From positions 1-38,199 of the forward strand of contig CABZUC010000004.1 of assembly GCA_902528805.1 (NCBI GenBank): a stretch of DNA of 38,199 bases, in the 5' to 3' direction. The DNA comes from an uncultured Alphaproteobacteria bacterium (GTDB taxonomy: Bacteria; Pseudomonadota; Alphaproteobacteria; HIMB59). Position 1 is the stretch's first letter, and every line of letters begins with the position of its first letter. The translations under genes were made by a program, and so were the position numbers. Shown here piece by piece: positions 28,611-36,906 of the stretch. The notes beneath the pieces are model-generated. The model was not told the origin of the DNA. It did not search any database and saw nothing but the letters and a program-made list of their open reading frames with translations.

Positions 28611-29510
28611 ATGAAAATAAGTGCAACCTTTGACGAAACACAAATCAAAGCATTTTCTCTTAATTTTGATAAAAAGCTCCTCCGACACATTGAAAAATTA
28701 AAGTCACCTGATAAACGCATCAAAAAGGCTTTGCTTTATTTTGCCAAAACTGGGGGAAAAAGGATCAGACCTTTCTTGCTTTATTATATGGGTTCATTTT
28801 TAAATATTAAGCCTAGCCTATTAGATGACTTTGCCCTCTCAATTGAGTGTGTTCATCTTCATTCTTTAATTCATGATGATTTGCCCTCTATGGATAACGA
28901 CGACTATAGAAGAGGAAGGCTAACTGTTCACAAAAAATTTGATGAGGCCACTGCTGTCTTAGCTGGAGATATGTTCCAGGTCTTATCAGTCAAAACTCTA
29001 GCAGAGTCAAAATACCTTTCTGCTAGTCAAAAAGTAAACTCAATTGAGATGCTCTCTAAAGCTAATGGCATGGAAGGCTTAATAGCAGGACAATCCTTAG
29101 ATATTTATATGAAAAAAAATTCTACTATAAAACAAATAGAGGAGATGTATCTTTTAAAAACAGGTGCTCTATTTAGTTTGTGCTTCAATCTTCTTTTAAA
29201 CGTAAAAAATTTGAATGTGAGTAAGAAGAGAGAACTAAAAATTATTGGTAATACCATTGGAAAAATTTTTCAAGTTACAGATGATATGTTAGATAGATGG
29301 GGCAATGAACGTGAAGTTGGTAAAAAAACTAAAAAAGATTCAAAAAAAGCGAGTATTGCTTATAAACTTAGTCGTATAGAATGCTCGAAATATTTAAAAC
29401 AGATACAAAATAAAAATTACAAAATAATGGAAAAATTCTTTGGTACAAATAAGGAGGCCTTGCTATACATGTCAAGTCTTGTAAACTTTATTGTCAATCG
29501 TGTTAAATAA
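28611..29510 (+). CDS. crtE: Polyprenyl diphosphate synthase, probably GGPP synthase
   Basis: HSLIHDDLPSMDNDDYRRG first Asp-rich motif, second motif DDMLD; divergent from the retinal operon. Confidence 0.9.
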   Translation: MKISATFDETQIKAFSLNFDKKLLRHIEKLKSPDKRIKKALLYFAKTGGKRIRPFLLYYMGSFLNIKPSLLDDFALSIECVHLHSLIHDDLPSMDNDDYRRGRLTVHKKFDEATAVLAGDMFQVLSVKTLAESKYLSASQKVNSIEMLSKANGMEGLIAGQSLDIYMKKNSTIKQIEEMYLLKTGALFSLCFNLLLNVKNLNVSKKRELKIIGNTIGKIFQVTDDMLDRWGNEREVGKKTKKDSKKASIAYKLSRIECSKYLKQIQNKNYKIMEKFFGTNKEALLYMSSLVNFIVNRVK

Positions 29511-29549
29511 AGAAAAAAATTTATTAATATATGAAATGGCTCACATTAA

Positions 29550-30023
29550 ATGACAATCAATGAAAATGAATTAGCTGATGCGCGTGTAGCTTGGGGCAAT
29601 GGTATGATAGCAATTTCAAAAGCCTATGAAAAATCAGGCATTGATGATGCTACAATAGTTACAAATGAAATGTTAGATCAGCTATATGGGTTTGAGTTTG
29701 GGCCAGTCTTATTTAAACCAACCCTTAGTGGGGGCAGCCAAACATTTCGATCAAATAAAGAGGGTGCCTTATCTTATTTTGTTGGAAATAACCCAAAGTA
29801 CCCTTTGGATAATGGATTTGGAATTAAATCTTGGCGTGAAGTTAAATCAGAAACATCTTCAATATTTGTAGAGGAGAATATCGCCATGTGGATGGGCTGG
29901 GTAACACTGATCGACAAAAAGGGAGATCAGGTTAAAGTTGATAAAAGCTGGGGTTATAAAAAAACTAAAAACGGTTCATTGAAAATAGTATTGCATCACT
30001 CTTCACTTCCTTATGAAGTATAA
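29550..30023 (+). CDS. SnoaL-like/uncharacterised protein
   Basis: Intact 157-aa ORF; NTF2-like feel with C-terminal GYKKTKNGSLKIVLHHSSLPY. Confidence 0.5.
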   Translation: MTINENELADARVAWGNGMIAISKAYEKSGIDDATIVTNEMLDQLYGFEFGPVLFKPTLSGGSQTFRSNKEGALSYFVGNNPKYPLDNGFGIKSWREVKSETSSIFVEENIAMWMGWVTLIDKKGDQVKVDKSWGYKKTKNGSLKIVLHHSSLPYEV

Positions 30024-30075
30024 AAACTCATTTTATTCATAGAGGACATATTATACTTAATTGGGTTATTAAAAT

Positions 30076-30474
30076 TTAATCGCCAGGAACCTTTAGTATA
30101 TATTCAAGAGGCTCTCCCTCTATCGTAAATTCATCGTAAAGATTTGAATTAAATGTAATTTTTATAAAATTATCTTTTAGATTAAAAAAGCGTTTAGGAA
30201 CATGCACCCAGTTAGAATAAACTCTTGTAATTTTTATATCATTTACAAATAATTGTAAGTATCCCATATTAGGTTGATTTTCACTTCCAATTTGCGAGGG
30301 GTTTAATGTAAAATTTTCTAAATCAATATATAAATTATATCCATCCACTTTATCTTTTATAATTTCTAAATTAATCAAAGGATAAGGCTTCTCGGCATCT
30401 ATCTTGTTTCCAGGGTGATGAGCAAAACAATTTACGGATATAAATAATAAAAATATTGAAAATTTAATATTCAT
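30076..30474 (-). CDS. Exported small protein with predicted mature N-terminus HHPGN
   Basis: MNIKFSIFLLFISVNCFA signal peptide followed by HHPGNKIDAEKPY; beta-rich remainder. Confidence 0.6.
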   Translation of the reverse strand: MNIKFSIFLLFISVNCFAHHPGNKIDAEKPYPLINLEIIKDKVDGYNLYIDLENFTLNPSQIGSENQPNMGYLQLFVNDIKITRVYSNWVHVPKRFFNLKDNFIKITFNSNLYDEFTIEGEPLEYILKVPGD

Positions 30475-30528
30475 TAGGATTAAATATATTATTTATTACT
30501 CTTTGTTAAATGATTATCTGTTTCAAAT

Positions 30529-30942
30529 TTATGTACATAAATCTTTCGAGTACATTTCGATGAAAGAATTATCTTTATAATTATAAGTCGTAATATTAAT
30601 TATTTTTTTATCAGATGATTTGTTTTGTATAAAGATTCTACAATTATCAGTATTGTATCTATGAAATTCATAAATCTTTTCAATCTTTGAAAAATCAGCC
30701 TTCCCATACTTTAAGATTAAATCGTTCAAGGGTTTATTTAAAAATAGCTCTATATCTTTGAAATGTTCAACAATTTCCTCATTTTCTTCAGCGGTTTCCT
30801 CTACCTCTGGGGTATATATAATTTTAGGGACGGGTTCTGGTTTTATAACTTTCTCTTCCACATCAGTTGTCTCACAGCTCACTGTAATAATAAGTAATGA
30901 AATAAAAATGAAATATTTAAATGGAATTATAAAAGTCATCAA
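30529..30942 (-). CDS. Putative lipoprotein, unknown function
   Basis: Hydrophobic N-terminus with lipobox-like ITVSC, acidic/proline-rich linker. Confidence 0.6.
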   Translation of the reverse strand: MMTFIIPFKYFIFISLLIITVSCETTDVEEKVIKPEPVPKIIYTPEVEETAEENEEIVEHFKDIELFLNKPLNDLILKYGKADFSKIEKIYEFHRYNTDNCRIFIQNKSSDKKIINITTYNYKDNSFIEMYSKDLCT

Positions 30943-31069
30943 TTTCCTAAATTATTAGGTAAATAAAGTTCACATGCAATTTCTATATTAAAAACAAAAT
31001 ATAACAATCGAAACTAAGTTATATCTTGTCCACTTTTTTCTTCGAGTTATATAGTTTATAATCTTATTT

Positions 31070-31981
31070 GTGAAAATTAAATATGAACAACCATTTGTTT
31101 GTCATCAATCTTATAAAAGTGTTTTAGGACAAAGACCAATCTGGGACTGGAGGCATGACAAGTTGTTATGGGTGGATATTTATGAAAATAAAATAATCGA
31201 AACAGATCAAGAGAATAGCGGAGAGCGACATTACACAGTACCTGACGGTGTGACTAATATTCTTTTACAAGACAATAAAAATTATATCATGAGCTCTTAC
31301 GACTCTATTTTTTCTATTCATCCCTCTCTATCAAAAAAACAACTTCTTACAAAGATCAAGTTTGAAAGTCCTAATAATAGAATTAATGATGCAGATGTGG
31401 ATTTGAATGGTCAGATATGGATATCGACTATGGATATTCAACAAAAGTCTCAGACGGGTAAAGTCATATGCCACGATACTAATTTAAAACCAATTTATTC
31501 TGATAACTCTTATATTATTTCCAATGGACCAGTTTTTGATTACGAGAGAAACGTAGGTTACGTAACGGACTCTATAAAAAGAATAATTTATATCTTTTCA
31601 ATAAATGACTTGTCTCGTAATGGAATAAACAAAAAAGTTTTTCTTTCTATGAACAAAATCGATGGAAATCCCGATGGAATGACAGTTGATAAAAAAGGCA
31701 ACTTATGGGTTGCAATGTGGGGGAGTGGTAAAGTTTGTTGCTTTGATAAACAAGGCAGTCTCAAATTAATATTACAACTTCCTGTTTCAAAAGTAACAAG
31801 TTGTACGTTTGGTGGAAAAAATTTAAATGAGCTTTTTATTACAACAGCGTCTGTCGGTCTAAATGATATCGAGGCAGAAAGACAACCACATGCGGGAAAA
31901 CTGTTCAAGTTCGTAACTCAGGAGCAAGGGTATGCCTCAAACTGTTATAGATCTGAAAACATCCCTGATTTGTATCATTAA
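31070..31981 (+). CDS. SMP-30/gluconolactonase-family protein
   Basis: LGQRPIWDWRHDKLLWVDIYENKI, RINDADVDLNGQIWISTMD, GNPDGMTVDKKGNLWVAMWGSGKV. Confidence 0.92.
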   Translation: MKIKYEQPFVCHQSYKSVLGQRPIWDWRHDKLLWVDIYENKIIETDQENSGERHYTVPDGVTNILLQDNKNYIMSSYDSIFSIHPSLSKKQLLTKIKFESPNNRINDADVDLNGQIWISTMDIQQKSQTGKVICHDTNLKPIYSDNSYIISNGPVFDYERNVGYVTDSIKRIIYIFSINDLSRNGINKKVFLSMNKIDGNPDGMTVDKKGNLWVAMWGSGKVCCFDKQGSLKLILQLPVSKVTSCTFGGKNLNELFITTASVGLNDIEAERQPHAGKLFKFVTQEQGYASNCYRSENIPDLYH

Positions 31982-31983
31982 AT

Positions 31984-32202
31984 ATGAAATTTAATCAAAC
32001 TCAGATTGGTGACATTATTCAAATGGCATGGGATGATCAAACTGATTTTAGCCATATAACAAAAATTTATGAAATTAATGAGGGGGATGTAAAAAAAATT
32101 ATGAAAAATAATATAAAACGAAAAAGTTATGAAATTTGGAGAAAACGAATTCATCAAAGAAGTGCGCAAAGAACCCAGCTCAAAGGTAAAATGAATGTCT
32201 AA
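31984..32202 (+). CDS. TIGR03643/DUF2805-like small protein
   Basis: QIGDIIQMAWDDQTDFSHITKIYEINEGDVKKIMKNNIKRKSYEIWRKR. Confidence 0.8.
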   Translation: MKFNQTQIGDIIQMAWDDQTDFSHITKIYEINEGDVKKIMKNNIKRKSYEIWRKRIHQRSAQRTQLKGKMNV

Positions 32203-32659
32203 AGCTTTATTTGGAGCAGGATGTTTTTGGGGACCAGAAAAAAAATTCTCTGAGATCAAAGGAGTCATTGAAACCCAAGTTGGCTATTCTCAAGGTTTAA
32301 CTGATAAAACTACATATGAAGAAGTTTGCACCGGTAATACAAACCATGCTGAAGTTGTTTTTTTAACTTTTGATGAAGAAAAAATCTCTTACGAAAACCT
32401 AGTGGAGTTTTTCTACCAAATTCATGATCCCACAACTTTAAATCAACAAGGCCCAGATCGAGGCTCTCAATACCGCTCAGTTATAGCTTACTATGACGAT
32501 ACCCAATTAGAGGTAGCTAAACAGATCACAGACAAATTAAATGAAAGTAAATTTAATCAAAAAATCACAACAGTTATAGAGCCTGTTAAAAACTATTGTC
32601 CAGCTGAAGATTATCATCAAAAGTACATGGAAAGAAAATACTCTTTTTTAAACTTCTAA
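32195..32659 (+). CDS. msrA: Peptide methionine sulfoxide reductase MsrA
   Basis: GAGCFWGPEKKF, VGYSQG, HDPTTLNQQGPDRGSQYRSVI. Confidence 0.96.
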   Translation: MSKALFGAGCFWGPEKKFSEIKGVIETQVGYSQGLTDKTTYEEVCTGNTNHAEVVFLTFDEEKISYENLVEFFYQIHDPTTLNQQGPDRGSQYRSVIAYYDDTQLEVAKQITDKLNESKFNQKITTVIEPVKNYCPAEDYHQKYMERKYSFLNF

Positions 32660-32663
32660 TCTT

Positions 32664-33317
32664 TTATATAGGCGAGTAGGGATAAATAATTTTAGGAAAC
32701 TTATAATTAGATTTTCTTTTATAATATTTGTTTACAAAATAATTTGATTTTAATTTTGTTACAGACAAAGTTTTACTTTTAATAAATTTAAATTCAGAAA
32801 TATCTTTCAGCTTCTCTGTCCCATTTCCTATTAGGTAATAATCTTGACTCAATAATTCAATAAGATCTGAATTAATCTTTAAAGTCTTTGTCTTGCCAAC
32901 TAACTTGCCAGATGAGTCAATTTTTTGAATAGCTAAATCTCTTCTATTTGTATCTACTAAACACAAGATACTTTTAGGGGGTTTCTTTTTAAGTCCCAAA
33001 AAGAAATGCTCAAAAATAGAGTAGCTCACTATTTCCACCTTGTGGCTTATAAAAAAGCCTTTCATGAGCGAATGGCAATTTCGTATTGCAGTAAAACGCG
33101 CTGGACCTTTGTTGAGGTGTAACTTTTTAATGTATTCAGCCTTTATTTTTGTTTTTTTTACTAAGTCGGCCAATAATTTAGATAAAACTTTTTCATGTCC
33201 AAACTCACTTTTTACTGTTTTATCCCAAATAATTTTTTCATTTTTAAATAAAGTAATAGAACAGTATGATAAAGAACTATCGATGCCGATTTCAAAATTT
33301 TTCATTTTATTAGTCAT
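32664..33317 (-). CDS. tsaB: tRNA t6A biosynthesis protein TsaB (divergent)
   Basis: GIDSSLSYCSITLF start, GPARFTAIRNCHSLMKGF region corresponding to GPGSFTGLR; near nfuA. ATG may be at 33305. Confidence 0.75.
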   Translation of the reverse strand: MTNKMKNFEIGIDSSLSYCSITLFKNEKIIWDKTVKSEFGHEKVLSKLLADLVKKTKIKAEYIKKLHLNKGPARFTAIRNCHSLMKGFFISHKVEIVSYSIFEHFFLGLKKKPPKSILCLVDTNRRDLAIQKIDSSGKLVGKTKTLKINSDLIELLSQDYYLIGNGTEKLKDISEFKFIKSKTLSVTKLKSNYFVNKYYKRKSNYKFPKIIYPYSPI

Positions 33318-34284
33318 TTTTATATTTAATTTTGTAATTCCAGTTAATACATCCTATGCAACAAGTGTAAATGATACAATTCCAAATAACATTTTAATGT
33401 ATCATCGTTTTGATGAAATTAAGTACCCCTCAACAAATATTCGAAAAGAACAATTAGTTAGTCATTTAACATATTTAAAAGATCAAGGATTTAAATTCAT
33501 TTTAGTAAAAGATCTTTTGTTCCCAGATAAATTACAAGAAAAATCTATTTCTATCACAATCGATGATGCATACTTATCATTTTATGAAGTGGGCTTACCT
33601 GTTTTTGAAAAATTTGAAGTACCCGTAACTTTATTTTTAAACACAGAAAATATTGGCGGGCAAAATTATATGTCTTGGGGCCAACTCAAAGATGCATCAA
33701 ATAGAGGTGTTGATATTCAAAATCACACACACTCTCATTCCAGTCTCCCCACTCTTAGTGAATTAGAAATAGCGAACGAAATAGAAAAATCTCAAAAGCT
33801 TATTTTGGAAAACTTAGGTATTACTCCTAATTTATTTGCTTATCCTTTTGGTGAGAACAGCTCCACAGCACAAAACGTTGTTTCGCAATATTTTGATGCT
33901 GCCTTTGGTCAACACTCAGGAGCCTTTTCGATTAATCAAAAGTATTTTATTCCAAGATTTCCTCTCAATGAAAACTATGGATCTATTGATCGTATCAAAG
34001 ATGCGTCTAGTGTTTTACCATTCAATAATGTAGACATTCAACCAAGCAATCCTTATCAAATAGAACCAATTACAAGATATGTTTTAGACTTTCAAGAAGA
34101 CGCATCGAACATCAATTGTTTCATCAGTGATTTTCAAGGTTCTTTTAATCAAACAACAACAAACCTAAGTAGTAAATTATTAATTGAGCTCAACAGACTT
34201 CCTGTAAAAGGGAGACTAAGATTTAATTGTACAAAAGTTAATAACGGTATTTTTTGGTTTGGTTATCAGTATTTAATCAATTAA
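33283..34284 (+). CDS. Exported polysaccharide deacetylase-family protein
   Basis: Signal peptide from ATG 33283; ILMYHRF, ISITIDDAY, QNHTHSHSSL, FAYPFGE NodB-type motifs. Confidence 0.88.
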   Translation: MPISKFFILLVIFIFNFVIPVNTSYATSVNDTIPNNILMYHRFDEIKYPSTNIRKEQLVSHLTYLKDQGFKFILVKDLLFPDKLQEKSISITIDDAYLSFYEVGLPVFEKFEVPVTLFLNTENIGGQNYMSWGQLKDASNRGVDIQNHTHSHSSLPTLSELEIANEIEKSQKLILENLGITPNLFAYPFGENSSTAQNVVSQYFDAAFGQHSGAFSINQKYFIPRFPLNENYGSIDRIKDASSVLPFNNVDIQPSNPYQIEPITRYVLDFQEDASNINCFISDFQGSFNQTTTNLSSKLLIELNRLPVKGRLRFNCTKVNNGIFWFGYQYLIN

Positions 34285-35128
34285 TTTTGAAGCGATCAAA
34301 ATCTTGAAGTTTATTTGAAGCAATAATGAGTTCTAATTGATCAACATATTTATCGCCAATTTCAGCGTAAGCCGCTAAATATTTCACCTTCATGCTGATG
34401 GGATCTGTGTATTTGAGGCGCTCATCAATATGCCTCACGACTCGAAAATTATAATACGCAGGGTGCGTGTTGATATTAAACATATAAGCTTCAACGCTCT
34501 CAGATAAATTATTAAATTTTAAAACTGCATGAGTTTTATCCTCATCTCTGTCTTGGGGAATAATTCCTCTATCCTCACGGGTTGTCCATTGGCCGTAAAG
34601 AGCGTTTCCTTCACTTGCAAATCTTGACTGACCCCAGCCACTCTCAATAATCGCCTGCCCCAGAGCAAGGGAGATAGGAATAATGTTTATACGTTGTTTA
34701 AGTTTTTTAAATAGTTTTTTGTTAATTTCGCTGTAATCTAATCTATACTTTTTAGATAGTCTAATCACCTCATTGGTTTCATTTTCATTTAATTCTTTTC
34801 TAGCAAACTTTTTTTCTATATTCACAACCATTCTTCTTTCTTGCATGATTAAAATATTAGTTTTGTAAATTATAGGAAGTGTGACGAGGTAAAATAATTT
34901 TTTCTTTGTTGGGACATCTTGAATGTCTGAAAAATCTTTGGGTAATTCAGATATGATGGGAAGGTGATCGATGTTCTTTTCAGTTAAACTCTCAGGCATA
35001 AAATTATTTTTTTTGTAATATTTATTTAAATCTACCCAACTATCAAATTCTCCTGCGTTAAGAAAAGAATTTATAAAAAATCCAAAAAAAAAAATAAAAA
35101 AACTAGGCTTCAACGGGTCGTACTTCAC
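34277..35128 (-). CDS. Bax-like glucosaminidase-family protein
   Basis: SLALGQAIIESGWGQSRFASEGNALYGQWT, hydrophobic N-terminus. Start may be TTG at 35113 rather than GTG at 35128. Confidence 0.85.
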   Translation of the reverse strand: MKYDPLKPSFFIFFFGFFINSFLNAGEFDSWVDLNKYYKKNNFMPESLTEKNIDHLPIISELPKDFSDIQDVPTKKKLFYLVTLPIIYKTNILIMQERRMVVNIEKKFARKELNENETNEVIRLSKKYRLDYSEINKKLFKKLKQRINIIPISLALGQAIIESGWGQSRFASEGNALYGQWTTREDRGIIPQDRDEDKTHAVLKFNNLSESVEAYMFNINTHPAYYNFRVVRHIDERLKYTDPISMKVKYLAAYAEIGDKYVDQLELIIASNKLQDFDRFKIN

Positions 35129-35660
35129 GGACTTCAGGAATATAATGCTTTAGCATATTCTCAATTCCCATTTTTAAAGTAGCCGTAGAGCTAGGACATC
35201 CCTGACAGGCTCCTTGCATATGAAGGAAAACTATTCCTTCATTATATTTGTCAAAAATTATATCTCCACCGTCCATTGCAACAGCGGGTCTTACTTTACT
35301 ATCAAGAAGTTCTTTAATTTTCTTTACAACGTCACTGTCGTTTTCATCAATGACATGCTCCGTTGATGCTGTGTTTTCTGAAATGACAGGCTTGTTCATT
35401 GTAAAGTGCTCAATGATACAGCCTAAGATAGCAGGCTTCATAAGAGTCCAATCATTATCATTGCCTTTAGTGATAGTAATAAAATCCGACCCAAAAAAAA
35501 CTCCCTCCACGCCTTTAATATTGAATAAGTTCATTGCTAATGGAGAGTTTGAGGCAGACTCTTGATTTTGATAGAACATTGTTCCATCTGTCATCACCTC
35601 TTTTCCTGGCAAAAACTTTAAGGTTGCTGGGTTTGGTGTCGGTTCAGTTTGTACAAACAT
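35103..35660 (-). CDS. nfuA: NifU-like Fe-S scaffold protein
   Basis: MFVQTEPTPNPATLKFLPG Nfu_N, C-terminal AMDGGDIIF...GACQGCPSSTATLK. Confidence 0.95.
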   Translation of the reverse strand: MFVQTEPTPNPATLKFLPGKEVMTDGTMFYQNQESASNSPLAMNLFNIKGVEGVFFGSDFITITKGNDNDWTLMKPAILGCIIEHFTMNKPVISENTASTEHVIDENDSDVVKKIKELLDSKVRPAVAMDGGDIIFDKYNEGIVFLHMQGACQGCPSSTATLKMGIENMLKHYIPEVREVRPVEA

Positions 35661-35705
35661 TGCTAATAATATGTCTATAAAATTGGAAAATTCAAGCCCA
35701 AGTGT

Positions 35706-36833
35706 CTACCTAAAACCGACTATCTTGTAGACTTCCTTGATAATAGGGCCTGCGATTGTGGATGCTTTTTCACTCCCCACCTGCAAAATCTTATTTAACT
35801 CATCCTTGTTATCGAGAAGATTGAGTATCTCTTTCCTCACGGGACCAACAACTTGAATTAAAGTGTCCGCAAGATCGTTTTTTAATTTTGAGTACTCTTT
35901 GCCCGCATAGCCCGCTAAAGTTTTTTCAATACTTTGGTCCAAACAAGCAGACAGAATACTTATTAGGTTTAAACATTCAGGTTTATTTTGTAATTGGTCT
36001 TTGTCTTCTGGAATAAGGTCTGAGTCAGACTTCGCTTTTCTTATCTTAGAACTGATATCATCATCACTATCAGTTAATAAAATTCTGGAAAGCTCGGAGG
36101 CGTCAGACTTTGACATTTTTTTGGTTCCATCACGTAGACTCATCACCCTCGTAGCATTGCCGTAGATTAAAGGTTCGGGCAGGGGAAAGAAATTGACTTT
36201 AAAATCATTATTAAACTTATGTGCAATATCTCTTGATAATTCTAAATGCTGTTTTTGATCATCGCCAACAGGAACATGCGTTGCAAGATATGCAAGAATA
36301 TCAGCTGCCATTAAATTAGGGTAAACCATTAACCCAACACTTACGTTTTCTCTATTTTTTCCTGCCTTATCTTTAAACTGTGTCATTCTATTTAGCCAAC
36401 CAATACGACTGACACAATTAAACACCCAAGCGAGTTGAGAGTGCTCTGCTACACTTGATTGTTTAAACAATCTTTCAAATTCTAGTATTTTTTGAGAAGC
36501 AAATAACTCGATGTCACTTTCTGAACCAAATGACATCCCTAAGGATAAATTTTTAGCCTTACTGAAAAAAAGCTTAATTTCATTACTATTCATTAACTGT
36601 AAGTGATCTGATAAGACTGCCATTAAATATTGAGCAAGAATAAAATTCTTTCCAATTAATAAAATAAACCAAACTATGATAGTTGGTATGCATATGTATA
36701 AAAAAGTTAAATAACCATAGTACGCTGGTAGACTAGCTAGTCTTTGATCTTTAGATAGTTCTTTAGATCTTTTTATCCCTAAGTAATAACCCCCGACAGA
36801 TAGAATTAGTAGAAAAAGTACGGGGTAGTACAT
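35706..36833 (-). CDS. Chimeric ORF: PstC N-terminal region joined in frame to TrpS C-terminal two-thirds
   Basis: Residues 1 to about 122 resemble PstC_N; from about residue 123 on is TrpS (AWVFNCVSRIGWLNRMTQFKDKAGKNRENVSVGLMVYPNLMAADIL, KKMSKSD). No HIGH motif, no permease domain. Confidence 0.85.
   Translation of the reverse strand: MYYPVLFLLILSVGGYYLGIKRSKELSKDQRLASLPAYYGYLTFLYICIPTIIVWFILLIGKNFILAQYLMAVLSDHLQLMNSNEIKLFFSKAKNLSLGMSFGSESDIELFASQKILEFERLFKQSSVAEHSQLAWVFNCVSRIGWLNRMTQFKDKAGKNRENVSVGLMVYPNLMAADILAYLATHVPVGDDQKQHLELSRDIAHKFNNDFKVNFFPLPEPLIYGNATRVMSLRDGTKKMSKSDASELSRILLTDSDDDISSKIRKAKSDSDLIPEDKDQLQNKPECLNLISILSACLDQSIEKTLAGYAGKEYSKLKNDLADTLIQVVGPVRKEILNLLDNKDELNKILQVGSEKASTIAGPIIKEVYKIVGFR
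36457..36472. repeat. 16-bp perfect palindrome at the pstC/trpS join
   Basis: GATTGTTTAAACAATC equals its own reverse complement. Confidence 0.95.
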
Positions 36834-36866
36834 ATAGTTTTAGTATATCAAAGATTGAAATAATAT

Positions 36867-36888
36867 AGGGGGCGATTTGCAGCCCCCT
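36867..36888 (-). other. GC-rich hairpin between pstS and pstC'
   Basis: AGGGGGC / GCCCCCT, 8-nt loop; no strong U-run on either strand. Confidence 0.7.
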
Positions 36889-36906
36889 GTTAATAAATTT
36901 AAATAT

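Noticed and set aside
31588-31908. 106-aa minus-strand ORF within the SMP-30 gene
   Set aside because: Antisense shadow ORF.
31978-32268. 96-aa minus-strand ORF over the TIGR03643/msrA start
   Set aside because: Opposite two recognisable families.
33040-33282. 81-residue N-terminal extension of the deacetylase ORF
   Set aside because: Antisense to tsaB; the signal peptide begins at ATG 33283.
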